This document shows, piece by piece, positions 23,430-31,138 of a stretch of 38,007 nt of DNA (its first letter is position 1; each line of letters begins with the position of its first letter). Origin of the DNA: Sphingomonas sp. CCH9-E2 (lineage in GTDB: Bacteria > Pseudomonadota > Alphaproteobacteria > Sphingomonadales > Sphingomonadaceae); NCBI RefSeq assembly GCF_001557215.1, contig NZ_LSJM01000278.1:1-38007 (forward strand), written 5' to 3'. The position numbers were made by a program, and so were the translations under genes. The notes beneath the pieces are model-generated. The model was not told the DNA's origin, did no database searches, and saw nothing but the letters and a program-made list of their open reading frames with translations.

Positions 23430-24281
23430 TTGCGGTTTTATAAGGCAACTCGGTTTCTGTTCCCGTCCAGCCTGCGGCTTCGGATGTTCACCATCTGCTT
23501 CGTCGGGACGCATATCCCGCTGCTGGCCTTTGCCGCGTGGCAGTTCTCGACGGGCAAGACGGACTGGCCCGACCTGGGGATCGTGCTGGCGGCGACGCTG
23601 ACCGGCACGGTGTTCACGCTCTTCGGCATCGACGGGCTGCTCGCACCGGTGCGCGCAGCGACGCAGGCGGTCCAGTCGCTCGAACGTGAACAGGCCGAGG
23701 CGCTGGAGGCGGTCAGCGACGGCGACATGCTGGCCGAGCTGCTCGCTGGGGTCACGCGCGCGAGCGAGGCGACCAAGGTCCGCGTCGCCGCGCTTGACAT
23801 GGCCGCGCATCGCGATCCGCTCACCGGCCTGCTCAACCGTCGCGGCTTTCTTGCCCGCGTCGAAAGTGCGGGCGACGGCACGGTCGCGCTGATCGACCTC
23901 GACAAGTTTAAGTCAGTCAACGACAGCTTCGGTCATGATGCGGGCGACGCCATCCTGCAGGATTTCGCGGCGTTCCTGGCGCGAGGGGTGCGCAAGGCGG
24001 ACTGCGTCGGCCGCTGGGGCGGCGAGGAATTTGCGGTGTTCTTTCCCGCCACCGAAGAGGGCGAGGCTGCAGGGATCCTCCAGCGTCTGTGTCGCCGGCT
24101 CGGCAACGGGCTGATCGAACGGCCCGATGGCGTGCCAATGACCTGCTCCGGCGGGATCGTCGCGCTCGACGGCGAACCGCTCCAGCTCGCCATGGCCCGC
24201 GCCGACGCCGCGCTCTACGCTGCGAAACGCTCGGGCCGAAACCAACTGCGCGTCGGCGACAGCCACATCCTCGCCAGCTAA
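23430..24281 (+). CDS. Membrane-anchored diguanylate cyclase (GGDEF)
   Basis: This 283-residue protein has two transmembrane helices (about 20-38 and 49-70), a coiled-coil linker (about 75-120) and a GGDEF domain. The domain begins at DPLTGLLNRRG (129-139) and carries the active-site motif GGEEF at 197-201. The inhibitory I-site RxxD is present (R188-K-A-D191), so it should make c-di-GMP from GTP and be feedback-inhibited. The short periplasmic loop leaves little room for a ligand-binding sensor. The start is a TTG at 23430 because GGAGG lies 5 bases upstream. The first ATG (23484) would delete the N-terminus and has no such site. The stop lies 3 bases from that of the convergent peptidase gene. 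Confidence 0.88.
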   Translation: MRFYKATRFLFPSSLRLRMFTICFVGTHIPLLAFAAWQFSTGKTDWPDLGIVLAATLTGTVFTLFGIDGLLAPVRAATQAVQSLEREQAEALEAVSDGDMLAELLAGVTRASEATKVRVAALDMAAHRDPLTGLLNRRGFLARVESAGDGTVALIDLDKFKSVNDSFGHDAGDAILQDFAAFLARGVRKADCVGRWGGEEFAVFFPATEEGEAAGILQRLCRRLGNGLIERPDGVPMTCSGGIVALDGEPLQLAMARADAALYAAKRSGRNQLRVGDSHILAS

Positions 24282-24284
24282 AGG

Positions 24285-26036
24285 CTAGCGCCGCGCCTGC
24301 ATCGCCTCGATCGCTGGGGAGCGGCGAAGCACCCGCGCCATCGGGTCGATCACCACATGTGCGGCCGCTGGCACCGCGATGGTCGCCCGCCCGCCGTCCA
24401 TCGCCACGCGCTGCACGACGCCATCGACTTGCACCTCGACCGGGAGGGAGAAGGGGGCGTTGCGCGGGGTCTTCCATTCCAGTGAAAGCTGATCGCCCGT
24501 GCGCGTTTCGATCAGCTCTGGCAGCGTGGCGGAGCGCAGATAGACGTCGTAAAACCAGCTCAGGTCCCGCCCGGCAGCTTGGCTCATCAACGCCTCGAAC
24601 TCCGGCGTGGACGCGAAACGCGGCTTGAAATTGCCCGGCTTCGGATCGGGGCGACCATAGACCAGGCGTCGCGTCGCATCGAAAAACGCCTCGTCGCCGA
24701 TCAGGTAGCGCAACGTGTGCAGCACCCACGCGCCCTTGTAGTAGATGTCCTGCCCCGGCCCGCCCTTTTCCAGCTGATAGACGTCGTCGGACGTGCGCGA
24801 CTGACCCGAGACCAAAGGCTGGCGATTGAGGATGTTGTTGCGCTGCTCCGCCATCATCGCGGCATAGCGCGCGTCACCCTCGCGCCACTGGCCGTAGAGC
24901 GGCTGCATATATTGGCCATAACCCTCGTGGAGCCAGAAATCGTCCCAGTCGGCGGCGGTCAGCTGGTTGCCGAACCATTCATGCGCCAGCTCATGGTGGA
25001 ACAGCCAGTCGAACCCCGTTTCGTCCTTTTTATAGTCGTTGCCATAGGCGTTGACCGTCTGATGCTCCATGCCCAGGTGCGGGGTCTCGACCACGCCCAG
25101 CTTTTCATGCGCGAAGGGGAAGGGGCCGATCATCGTCTCGTAAAAGTCGAGTGTCGGCGCGAACTCGGCGAACAGCCCCGCCGCCTGCTTGTCCTTGCCG
25201 GTCAGATGCCACAGGTGCAGCGGCACGGTGTTGCCGAACTTGCTGGCATAGCTCCCCTTGATCTCGCGATACGGCCCGATGTTGATGGCGACGAGATAGG
25301 AGTTGATGTCCCGCGCCTCCCAGGTCCAGCGCGCGCGCCCTCCCGCCAGCCGCTCGACCGACACCAGCGTGCCATTGCCGATCGCGGCCTCGCCCCCGGT
25401 CGTGATCGCCATGCGGATCGCCTTCACCTCGCCCGCCGGAAAGTCGAGGCACGGCCAGAACAGGTCGCAGCCATAGCCCTGCGCGGTCGTCGCCACCCAT
25501 GGCTTGCCTTGCCAGCTCGACCAGACGATCCCGTCATCCCATGGGGCATTGACCGCCTCATGCGGCCGCCCGGCATAGGTGATGCGCGCGACGACCTTGG
25601 TGCCGGCCGCGACCGACGCGGGCAGGTCGATGGTCAGGCGCCCTTCGGGATTGCGCCACTTTCCCGTTGCCAGCGACCTGCCATCGATCGCCACAGCCGA
25701 GACATGGAAGTTCTTGTCGAGATCGATAAGCAGCCGCGTCTGCCGCGCGCTGGTGGTCAGCGTCAGCGTCGCGGTGCCCGCCAGGTATTTGCGCGCCGGA
25801 TCCACCTCCAGGTCGAGATCGACATTGTCCAGCCGCAACGCGGCACGCTCGGCCTCGATCGCTCCGCCGGAGCGTTCGGTCAGCGCGGTGATCGGCGGTT
25901 CGCCCTTCTGCGCCCATGCGGCGGGGCTCAGCGCGGTCAGCGCCAGCATCGTGGCAAACACTGCATTGATGCCGCGTGCGCGATCCCCATATAGTTGAAT
26001 GATTCTGCCCCCTGCGGGCAGCACCGGAGTGTCCAT
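24285..26036 (-). CDS. M1-family zinc metallopeptidase (aminopeptidase N-like), exported
   Basis: The protein has 583 residues from the ATG at 26036. The zinc site HELAH (348-352) with E371 eighteen residues on matches M1 gluzincins, with catalytic E349. The exopeptidase GxMEN motif appears as LGMEHQT (321-327), a variant with Gly-Met-Glu-His. A hydrophobic stretch at about 25-42 ending in AWAQ looks like a signal peptide whose basic residues (R19, R21) lie further upstream. Later starts (GTG 25958, ATG 25949) lack both a ribosome-binding site and positive charge, while AGGAAG precedes 26036. The start codon overlaps that of lon on the other strand. The protein is shorter than aminopeptidase N (about 870) and lacks its C-terminal helical domain. 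Confidence 0.85.
   Translation of the reverse strand: MDTPVLPAGGRIIQLYGDRARGINAVFATMLALTALSPAAWAQKGEPPITALTERSGGAIEAERAALRLDNVDLDLEVDPARKYLAGTATLTLTTSARQTRLLIDLDKNFHVSAVAIDGRSLATGKWRNPEGRLTIDLPASVAAGTKVVARITYAGRPHEAVNAPWDDGIVWSSWQGKPWVATTAQGYGCDLFWPCLDFPAGEVKAIRMAITTGGEAAIGNGTLVSVERLAGGRARWTWEARDINSYLVAINIGPYREIKGSYASKFGNTVPLHLWHLTGKDKQAAGLFAEFAPTLDFYETMIGPFPFAHEKLGVVETPHLGMEHQTVNAYGNDYKKDETGFDWLFHHELAHEWFGNQLTAADWDDFWLHEGYGQYMQPLYGQWREGDARYAAMMAEQRNNILNRQPLVSGQSRTSDDVYQLEKGGPGQDIYYKGAWVLHTLRYLIGDEAFFDATRRLVYGRPDPKPGNFKPRFASTPEFEALMSQAAGRDLSWFYDVYLRSATLPELIETRTGDQLSLEWKTPRNAPFSLPVEVQVDGVVQRVAMDGGRATIAVPAAAHVVIDPMARVLRRSPAIEAMQARR
25966..25995 (+). promoter_or_regulatory. Candidate lon promoter
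   Basis: TTGATG (25966-25971) and TATAGT (25990-25995), 18 bases apart, fit a vegetative sigma factor promoter ending about 40 bases before the lon start. It would lie within the 5' coding part of the divergent M1 peptidase gene. No heat-shock (sigma-32) pattern was recognised. Confidence 0.4.
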
Positions 26037-28422
26037 GAAGTCTTCCTATCCAGTCCTGCCGCTGCGCGACATCGTCGTCTTCCCGCACATGATCGTGCCG
26101 CTGTTCGTCGGGCGCGACAAGTCGGTCGCCGCCCTTGAGGCCGCGATGGCCGCCGACAAGGAAATTTTCCTCGTCGCCCAGCTCGATCCCGCCAATGACG
26201 ATCCCGGTCGCGACGACCTGTACGATATCGGTGTGTCAGCCGAGGTGATGCAGCTGCTCAAGCTGCCCGACGGCACCGTGCGCGTGCTGGTCGCCGGCAA
26301 GCAGCGCGGCAAGCTCGAGACGATGGCCGAGCAGGACGGTTACCTTACCGCCACCGTCAGCCCGGTTGCGGAGATGGATGCGACCGGAAAGGAAACGCAG
26401 GCGCTGATGCGCTCCGTCGTCGAGCAGTTCGAGAATTACGCCAAGCTCAACCGCAAGCTGCCCGCCGAAACCGCCGTCCAGCTCGGCGAAATCGAGGAAG
26501 CGTCGCGCCTGGCCGACGCGGTTGCGGGCAATATCGCGGTCAAGGTCGCCGACAAGCAGAGCCTGCTGGTCGAAGCCGATCCGCAAAAGCGCCTCGAAAT
26601 GGTGTTCGCCTTCATGGAGGGCGAACTCGGCGTGCTGCAGGTCGAGAAGAAGATCCGCTCGCGCGTGAAGCGCCAGATGGAGAAGACCCAGCGCGAATAT
26701 TACCTCAACGAACAGCTCAAGGCGATCCAGCGCGAGCTGGGCAATGAGGGCGAGGAAGGCGAGGGCGATGAGATCGCCGAACTGACCCAGAAGATTGCCA
26801 CGCTCAAGCTGTCCAAGGAAGCACGCGGCAAGGCGCAGGCGGAGCTGAAAAAGCTCAAAACCATGGCACCGATGAGCGCCGAGGCGACCGTCGTGCGCAA
26901 CTATCTCGACGTGTTGCTGGGGCTTCCCTGGGGCAAGAAGTCGAAGCTCAAAAAGGATCTGGTCGAGGCCGAAGCGGTCTTGGACGCGGATCACTATGGC
27001 CTGGAGAAGGTCAAGGACCGCATCATCGAATATCTCGCAGTCCAGGCGCGGACCAACAAGCTCAAGGGGCCGATCCTGTGCCTCGTCGGCCCTCCGGGCG
27101 TGGGCAAGACCAGCCTCGGCAAGTCGATCGCGAAGGCGACCGGGCGCGAGTTCATCCGTCAGTCGCTCGGCGGCGTGCGCGACGAAGCCGAGATTCGCGG
27201 CCACCGCCGCACCTATATCGGCTCGCTGCCGGGCAAGATCGTCACCAACCTCAAAAAGGCCGGGACCAGCAACCCGCTGTTCCTGCTCGATGAGATCGAC
27301 AAGCTCGGCCAGGATTTCCGCGGCGATCCTGCTTCGGCGCTGCTCGAGGTGCTCGACCCCGAACAGAACAGCAAGTTCAACGATCACTATCTGGAGATCG
27401 ACGTCGATCTGTCTGATATCATGTTCGTGACGACGGCCAACTCGCTGAATCTCCCCCAGCCGCTGCTCGACCGCATGGAAATCATCCGGGTCGAAGGCTA
27501 TACCGAGGATGAGAAGGTGGAGATCGCCAAGGGCCATCTGATCGCCAAGCAGATCGACGCGCATGGCCTGAAAGCCGGCGAGTTCGAGCTGACCGAGGCG
27601 GGCCTGCGCGACCTGATCCGCTATTACACCCGCGAAGCCGGCGTGCGCACGCTGGAGCGCGAGATTGCCAAGTTGGCACGCAAGGCGCTGCGCCGCATCC
27701 TCGAGGGCAAGGTCGAGAGCGTCGTGGTGACGCCCGAGAATCTCCACGAATTCGCCGGGGTGCGGAAATATCGCTTTGGCATCGGTGAGGAAGAACATCA
27801 GATCGGTGCCGTCACCGGCCTCGCCTGGACTGAGGTGGGCGGCGAGCTGCTCACGATCGAAAGCGTGACCGTGCCCGGCAAGGGCGCGATCAAGACGACC
27901 GGCAAGCTCGGCGACGTGATGAAGGAGAGCGTCGAAACCGCGTTCAGCTTCATCCGCGCGCGCAGCCCGAGCTATGGCATCAAGCCGAGCATCTTCGCCC
28001 GCAAGGACATCCACGTCCATCTGCCCGAGGGCGCGGTGCCCAAGGACGGGCCTTCGGCGGGCATCGGCCTCGTCACTTCGATCGTCTCGACCCTGACCGG
28101 CGTTCCGGTGCGCAAGGACGTGGCGATGACCGGAGAGGTCACGCTGCGAGGGCGCGTGCTGCCGATCGGCGGGCTCAAGGAAAAGCTGCTCGCGGCACTG
28201 CGCGGCGGGATCACCACCGTGCTGATCCCGCAGGAGAATGAGAAGGATCTGGCTGAAATTCCGCCGAACATCCGCGAAGGGCTGAAGATCGTTCCGGTGG
28301 CGCATGTCGACGAGGTGCTGAAGCTGGCGCTGACCGGCGCGCTGACTGCGATCGACTGGACCGAAGCGGACGAGCTGGCGGTTGTACCGCCCGCGACGAC
28401 GCCGGATGGGCTGCGCCATTGA
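26035..28422 (+). CDS. lon: ATP-dependent protease Lon
   Basis: Lon has 795 residues. The N-terminal substrate-binding LAN domain (about 1-200) and a coiled coil with [15 protein letters not shown] (221-235) lead to the AAA+ module with Walker A GPPGVGKT (352-359) and Walker B FLLDEID (416-422). The protease domain has the Ser-Lys dyad S674 (KDGPSAG) and K717 ([10 protein letters not shown]), 43 residues apart as in E. coli. Lon degrades misfolded proteins and selected regulators. In Caulobacter these include FixT, CcrM and DnaA. GGAG lies 5 bases before the ATG at 26035. hupB follows after 160 bases, a conserved neighbour. Confidence 0.97.
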   Translation: MKSSYPVLPLRDIVVFPHMIVPLFVGRDKSVAALEAAMAADKEIFLVAQLDPANDDPGRDDLYDIGVSAEVMQLLKLPDGTVRVLVAGKQRGKLETMAEQDGYLTATVSPVAEMDATGKETQALMRSVVEQFENYAKLNRKLPAETAVQLGEIEEASRLADAVAGNIAVKVADKQSLLVEADPQKRLEMVFAFMEGELGVLQVEKKIRSRVKRQMEKTQREYYLNEQLKAIQRELGNEGEEGEGDEIAELTQKIATLKLSKEARGKAQAELKKLKTMAPMSAEATVVRNYLDVLLGLPWGKKSKLKKDLVEAEAVLDADHYGLEKVKDRIIEYLAVQARTNKLKGPILCLVGPPGVGKTSLGKSIAKATGREFIRQSLGGVRDEAEIRGHRRTYIGSLPGKIVTNLKKAGTSNPLFLLDEIDKLGQDFRGDPASALLEVLDPEQNSKFNDHYLEIDVDLSDIMFVTTANSLNLPQPLLDRMEIIRVEGYTEDEKVEIAKGHLIAKQIDAHGLKAGEFELTEAGLRDLIRYYTREAGVRTLEREIAKLARKALRRILEGKVESVVVTPENLHEFAGVRKYRFGIGEEEHQIGAVTGLAWTEVGGELLTIESVTVPGKGAIKTTGKLGDVMKESVETAFSFIRARSPSYGIKPSIFARKDIHVHLPEGAVPKDGPSAGIGLVTSIVSTLTGVPVRKDVAMTGEVTLRGRVLPIGGLKEKLLAALRGGITTVLIPQENEKDLAEIPPNIREGLKIVPVAHVDEVLKLALTGALTAIDWTEADELAVVPPATTPDGLRH

Positions 28423-28428
28423 TGGTTG

Positions 28429-28459
28429 AGTGCGGATAAAGGCTCTTTTTCCGCACTTT
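28429..28459 (+). terminator. Possible terminator after lon
   Basis: AGTGCGGA (28429-28436) and TCCGCACT (28450-28457) form a perfect 8-bp stem with a 13-base loop. It is followed by only a short TTT, so termination is probably partial. Confidence 0.45.
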
Positions 28460-28582
28460 CCCCGTATTTATACCGCTTTCCGCTTTACACGGGCGCGCGG
28501 ACTCGTTTTCCTGTCCCACCGGCGTTACGACGCCGAGCGGTTTTATTACACGCTGATCAAAAGAAGCAGGGGTTCAACGGGC

Positions 28583-28855
28583 ATGAACAAACAGGAACTG
28601 ATCGCCACGGTCGCAGATACCGCCGGCCTCGGAAAGGGTGACGCCAGCAAGGCAGTTGAGGCCGTGTTCGACGCGGTGACCGCGGCGCTCAAAAAGGGCG
28701 ACGAGGTTCGTCTGGTCGGCTTCGGCACCTTCTCGGTCTCGAAGCGCAAGGCGTCGACCGGTCGCAACCCGCGCACCGGCGAGCCGATGACGATCAAGGC
28801 GTCGTCGCAGCCGAAGTTCAAGGCCGGCAAGGGCCTGAAGGACGCGGTCAACTAA
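28583..28855 (+). CDS. hupB: HU-family nucleoid DNA-binding protein
   Basis: This 90-residue HU protein begins MNKQELIATVADTAGLGKG. The DNA-bending arm contains GRNPRTGEP (about 61-69) with the conserved Pro at its tip, preceded by VRLVGFGTFSV (about 42-52). It binds DNA non-specifically as a dimer and compacts the nucleoid. The ATG at 28583 is chosen because the protein then matches the standard 90-residue length. An in-frame ATG at 28430 would add an unrelated Arg/Phe-rich leader. lon-hupB adjacency is common across proteobacteria. Confidence 0.95.
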   Translation: MNKQELIATVADTAGLGKGDASKAVEAVFDAVTAALKKGDEVRLVGFGTFSVSKRKASTGRNPRTGEPMTIKASSQPKFKAGKGLKDAVN

Positions 28856-28908
28856 AAGACGTCGGGCGGGGCTGGACAAGTCGGCTCCGCCCCCTTAGAG
28901 GCTCCGCT

Positions 28909-28950
28909 CCCCGGACCAGTCCGGGGTTGCTGGACAGCCCCGTTCGGGGC
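28909..28950. repeat. Two short palindromes between hupB and tRNA-Val
   Basis: CCCCGGAC-CA-GTCCGGGG (28909-28926) is a perfect palindrome nearly identical to the core of the repeat at 19488-19507. GCCCC-GTTC-GGGGC (28937-28950) is a second tight hairpin. A weaker GC hairpin at 28864-28893 closes the hupB end. None has a T-run, so they look like repeat-derived structures rather than classical terminators. Confidence 0.6.
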
Positions 28951-28961
28951 GATCCGGTATC

Positions 28962-29036
28962 GGGCGCGTAGCTCAGTGGTAGAGCACTGTGTTCACACCG
29001 CAGGGGTCGCTGGTTCAATCCCAGCCGCGCCCACCA
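28962..29036 (+). tRNA. tRNA-Val (anticodon CAC), CCA encoded
   Basis: The acceptor GGGCGCG (28962-28968) pairs with CGCGCCC (29026-29032), then A and CCA (29034-29036). The anticodon stem CTGTG/CGCAG holds the loop TTCACAC, giving CAC, which reads GUG. The D-arm GCTCAGTGGTAGAGC and the T-loop GTTCAATCC are intact. A terminator follows at once. Confidence 0.95.
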
Positions 29037-29044
29037 TTGCAAAA

Positions 29045-29072
29045 GCCCGTCGGCGCTGCCGGCGGGCTTTTT
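29045..29072 (+). terminator. Intrinsic terminator after tRNA-Val
   Basis: GCCCGTCGGC (29045-29054) pairs with GCCGGCGGGC (29058-29067) with one G-U pair and a 3-base loop, followed by TTTTT (29068-29072). Confidence 0.9.
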
Positions 29073-29229
29073 GCGTTTTGGATCGGCGCGGTGTGGCGGC
29101 GCAGCAACACTGGTCACGGATCGCGCACCCCGCGGCGGCCGAGCGCATCGCGATGGCGGAACTCGCCCGACAAGAGGACGGCATAAACGGCGCTGTATCA
29201 ATGACATGGCGCGTTGGTCCGCACCTCAA

Positions 29230-29277
29230 TGTCACAACTTCGTAACGCGATTCACAAATCTGTCACCGCAAAGTCAC
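29230..29277 (+). promoter_or_regulatory. Pho-box-like direct repeats upstream of the lipoprotein gene
   Basis: The gap at 29073-29419 contains no gene I can support. Within it, CTGTCAC (29260-29266), four bases, and AAGTCAC (29271-29277) fit the PhoB box layout CTGTCAT-N4-CTGTCAT with an 11-base period. A second, weaker pair (TGTCA at 29230, CGTAA at 29241) has the same period. The site lies about 140 bases before the lipoprotein start. It suggests induction by phosphate limitation, which is known for related lipoprotein/TonB-receptor loci in Caulobacter. No clear -10 element was identified. Confidence 0.45.
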
Positions 29278-29419
29278 TGAAGTTTCTCGCAAATCCCATC
29301 CCCGCGTCACGGACGCAACCTAGCGCGGCAAGCGTGATCGGCAGGGGGAATGTTCCGAGTCGATCCAGGGCGCTCGCCCATCATCCTGCAAACCGGGATC
29401 GACCGGAACGGAGAATTTC

Positions 29420-31012
29420 ATGGCCGACTTCAAGCGTATCAGCCTCATCCTGATGACCAGCGTCGCGGGCGCCACGCTCGCCGCTTGCGACGGCGCATCC
29501 AGCGTTGCTTCGCCCGGCGAAGGCGTGATCGTCGTTCCGGCGCCGGCTCCTGCCCCGGCTCCGACGCCGACGCCGTCGCCGACCCCCACGCCGGGTACCC
29601 CGGCCGCCAGCTGCCCGTCGGGCTTCACCGATGCCGGCGTCGTCGGCAGCTTCCGCGGCTGCCGCATCCCGTCGCTCATCACCACCGCGGTCACGCTGCA
29701 GAAGCTCCCGGGCGTGGCGTATGAGATCAACGGCCGCGTCGATGTCGGCGTCGATCGTGGCGGTGCTGGCACCGGCGGCACTGCGGCGACGCTGACGATT
29801 CAGCCGGGCGTGATCGTCTATGCCAACACGACCAACTCGGATAACGACTTCCTGGTCGTCAACCGCGGCTCGACCATCAACGCCGATGGCTCCGCGACCC
29901 AGCCGATCATCTTCACCGCGCAGCAGAACCTGACCGGCGGCGTGACCGACGAATCGCAGGGTCTGTGGGGCGGCATCATCATCGCCGGCCGCGCGCCGAT
30001 CTCGAACTGCAACCTCGCCGGCGTGACCGGCGGTACGGTGAACTGCGAGAACGTCGTCGAAGGCACCGGCAATGCGCTGTACGGCGGCGCGACCCCGGGC
30101 GACAATTCGGGCGTGCTCCGCTACGTCCAGGTCCGCTATTCGGGCACCGTGATCAGCCCGAACAACGAGCTTCAGGGCATCACCACCGGCGGCGTCGGCA
30201 GCGGCACGCGCATCGAATATATCCAGATCCACAACAGCTCGGACGACGGCATCGAAATCTTCGGCGGCACGCACAATGGCCGTTACTGGGTCGTGACTGG
30301 CGCCGATGACGACAGCATCGACAGTGATGTGGGTTGGAAGGGCTTCATCCAATTCGCCATCGCGATCCAGAAGCCGTCGAACACCACCAGCGACAACTAT
30401 GTCATGGAGATCGACTCCAACAACAGCGAAGACGCGACCCCGCGCCAGAATGGCCGCATCGCCAACTTCACCTTCGTGCACACCAGCTCGGCGACCAACG
30501 CCGGTCTGCGTCTGCGTGGCGGTGCGGACTTCAGCTTCGTCAACGGCATCATCGTGTCGGGTCGTCCGTGCCTCAACATCGTTGCCGGCACCGCCGACAA
30601 GTCGACGATCCGCGCAGCCGACGCGACGCTGGACGAGCAGGGCCCGCCGGTGTTCCGTTCGAACTACTTCGCCTGCACCGGTGGCCTGAGCGCCGAAACC
30701 GCGGTCAACGGCTTCACCGTGACCAACGCCGAGCAGGAAGCAGTGGTCGACGCGGGCACCAACAACGTCAAGAACGGCACCGCCGCAAACGCGCTGACCT
30801 CGGGCTATCTGCCTGGCACCGGCGCGACCGCGGTGACCGCCTACAACGCGGCGCTGCTCAACCCGACCGGCTCGTCCTTCCTGGTCACCACCAGCTATAT
30901 CGGCGCGGTCAGCGGCCCGACCGACACCTGGTACCAGGGCTGGACCTGCAACTCGAACCGCGCGAACTTCGGCGCGGCCGGCAGCGCCTGCACCACCGTT
31001 CCGGTCACCTGA
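29420..31012 (+). CDS. Predicted surface lipoprotein with beta-helix-like domain
   Basis: This 530-residue protein has a lipoprotein signal ending in the lipobox L20-A-A-C23. A Pro/Ala/Thr-rich linker (about 39-62) connects to a large domain rich in Gly, Asn, Ser and short beta strands, with parallel beta-helix character (NELQGITTGGVGSGTRIEYI, HNSSDDGIEIFGG, GADDDSIDSDVGWKGFIQFA). Four or more Cys in the mature part (such as in SCPSGF, RGCRIP, SNCNL, YFACTGG) may form disulphides, as expected for an extracytoplasmic protein. D24 after the lipidated Cys is the inner-membrane retention signal in E. coli, but its meaning here is uncertain. GGAG precedes the ATG at 29420 by 6 bases. From memory it resembles the Caulobacter phosphate-starvation lipoprotein ElpS family. 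A TonB-dependent receptor follows. Confidence 0.75.
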   Translation: MADFKRISLILMTSVAGATLAACDGASSVASPGEGVIVVPAPAPAPAPTPTPSPTPTPGTPAASCPSGFTDAGVVGSFRGCRIPSLITTAVTLQKLPGVAYEINGRVDVGVDRGGAGTGGTAATLTIQPGVIVYANTTNSDNDFLVVNRGSTINADGSATQPIIFTAQQNLTGGVTDESQGLWGGIIIAGRAPISNCNLAGVTGGTVNCENVVEGTGNALYGGATPGDNSGVLRYVQVRYSGTVISPNNELQGITTGGVGSGTRIEYIQIHNSSDDGIEIFGGTHNGRYWVVTGADDDSIDSDVGWKGFIQFAIAIQKPSNTTSDNYVMEIDSNNSEDATPRQNGRIANFTFVHTSSATNAGLRLRGGADFSFVNGIIVSGRPCLNIVAGTADKSTIRAADATLDEQGPPVFRSNYFACTGGLSAETAVNGFTVTNAEQEAVVDAGTNNVKNGTAANALTSGYLPGTGATAVTAYNAALLNPTGSSFLVTTSYIGAVSGPTDTWYQGWTCNSNRANFGAAGSACTTVPVT

Positions 31013-31030
31013 TCGGCGCGTGATCGACTA

Positions 31031-31068
31031 CCGGAGCCGGCGGGAAAGGGGCCGCCGGTTCCGGTTTT
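31031..31068 (+). terminator. Strong hairpin terminator between lipoprotein and TonB receptor genes
   Basis: CCGGAGCCGGCGG (31031-31043) pairs with CCGCCGGTTCCGG (31052-31064) over 13 bp with one G-U pair, followed by TTTT. It should lower read-through into the receptor gene, giving more lipoprotein than receptor mRNA or separate transcripts. Confidence 0.85.
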
Positions 31069-31094
31069 CCTTGGCGGGACCAGGCATTTGAAGG

Positions 31095-31126
31095 CGTCAG
31101 CCTCTGCAAACGCCAGCCTCTGAAAA
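31095..31126 (+). repeat. Tandem 16-bp repeat before the TonB receptor gene
   Basis: CGTCAGCCTCTGCAAA (31095-31110) and CGCCAGCCTCTGAAAA (31111-31126) are adjacent direct copies with 14 of 16 matches. They end 12 bases before the receptor start, so they sit in its leader. A translational or operator role is possible but untested. Confidence 0.55.
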
Positions 31127-31138
31127 CGGACGTCAAAG

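Noticed and set aside
26236..28419. 727-residue minus-strand open frame antisense to lon
   Set aside because: Mirror of lon codon bias. No protein-like features.
28864..28893. Hairpin after hupB as an intrinsic terminator
   Set aside because: A 9-bp stem is present but the following bases are TTAGAG with no U-tract, so I do not call it as a terminator.
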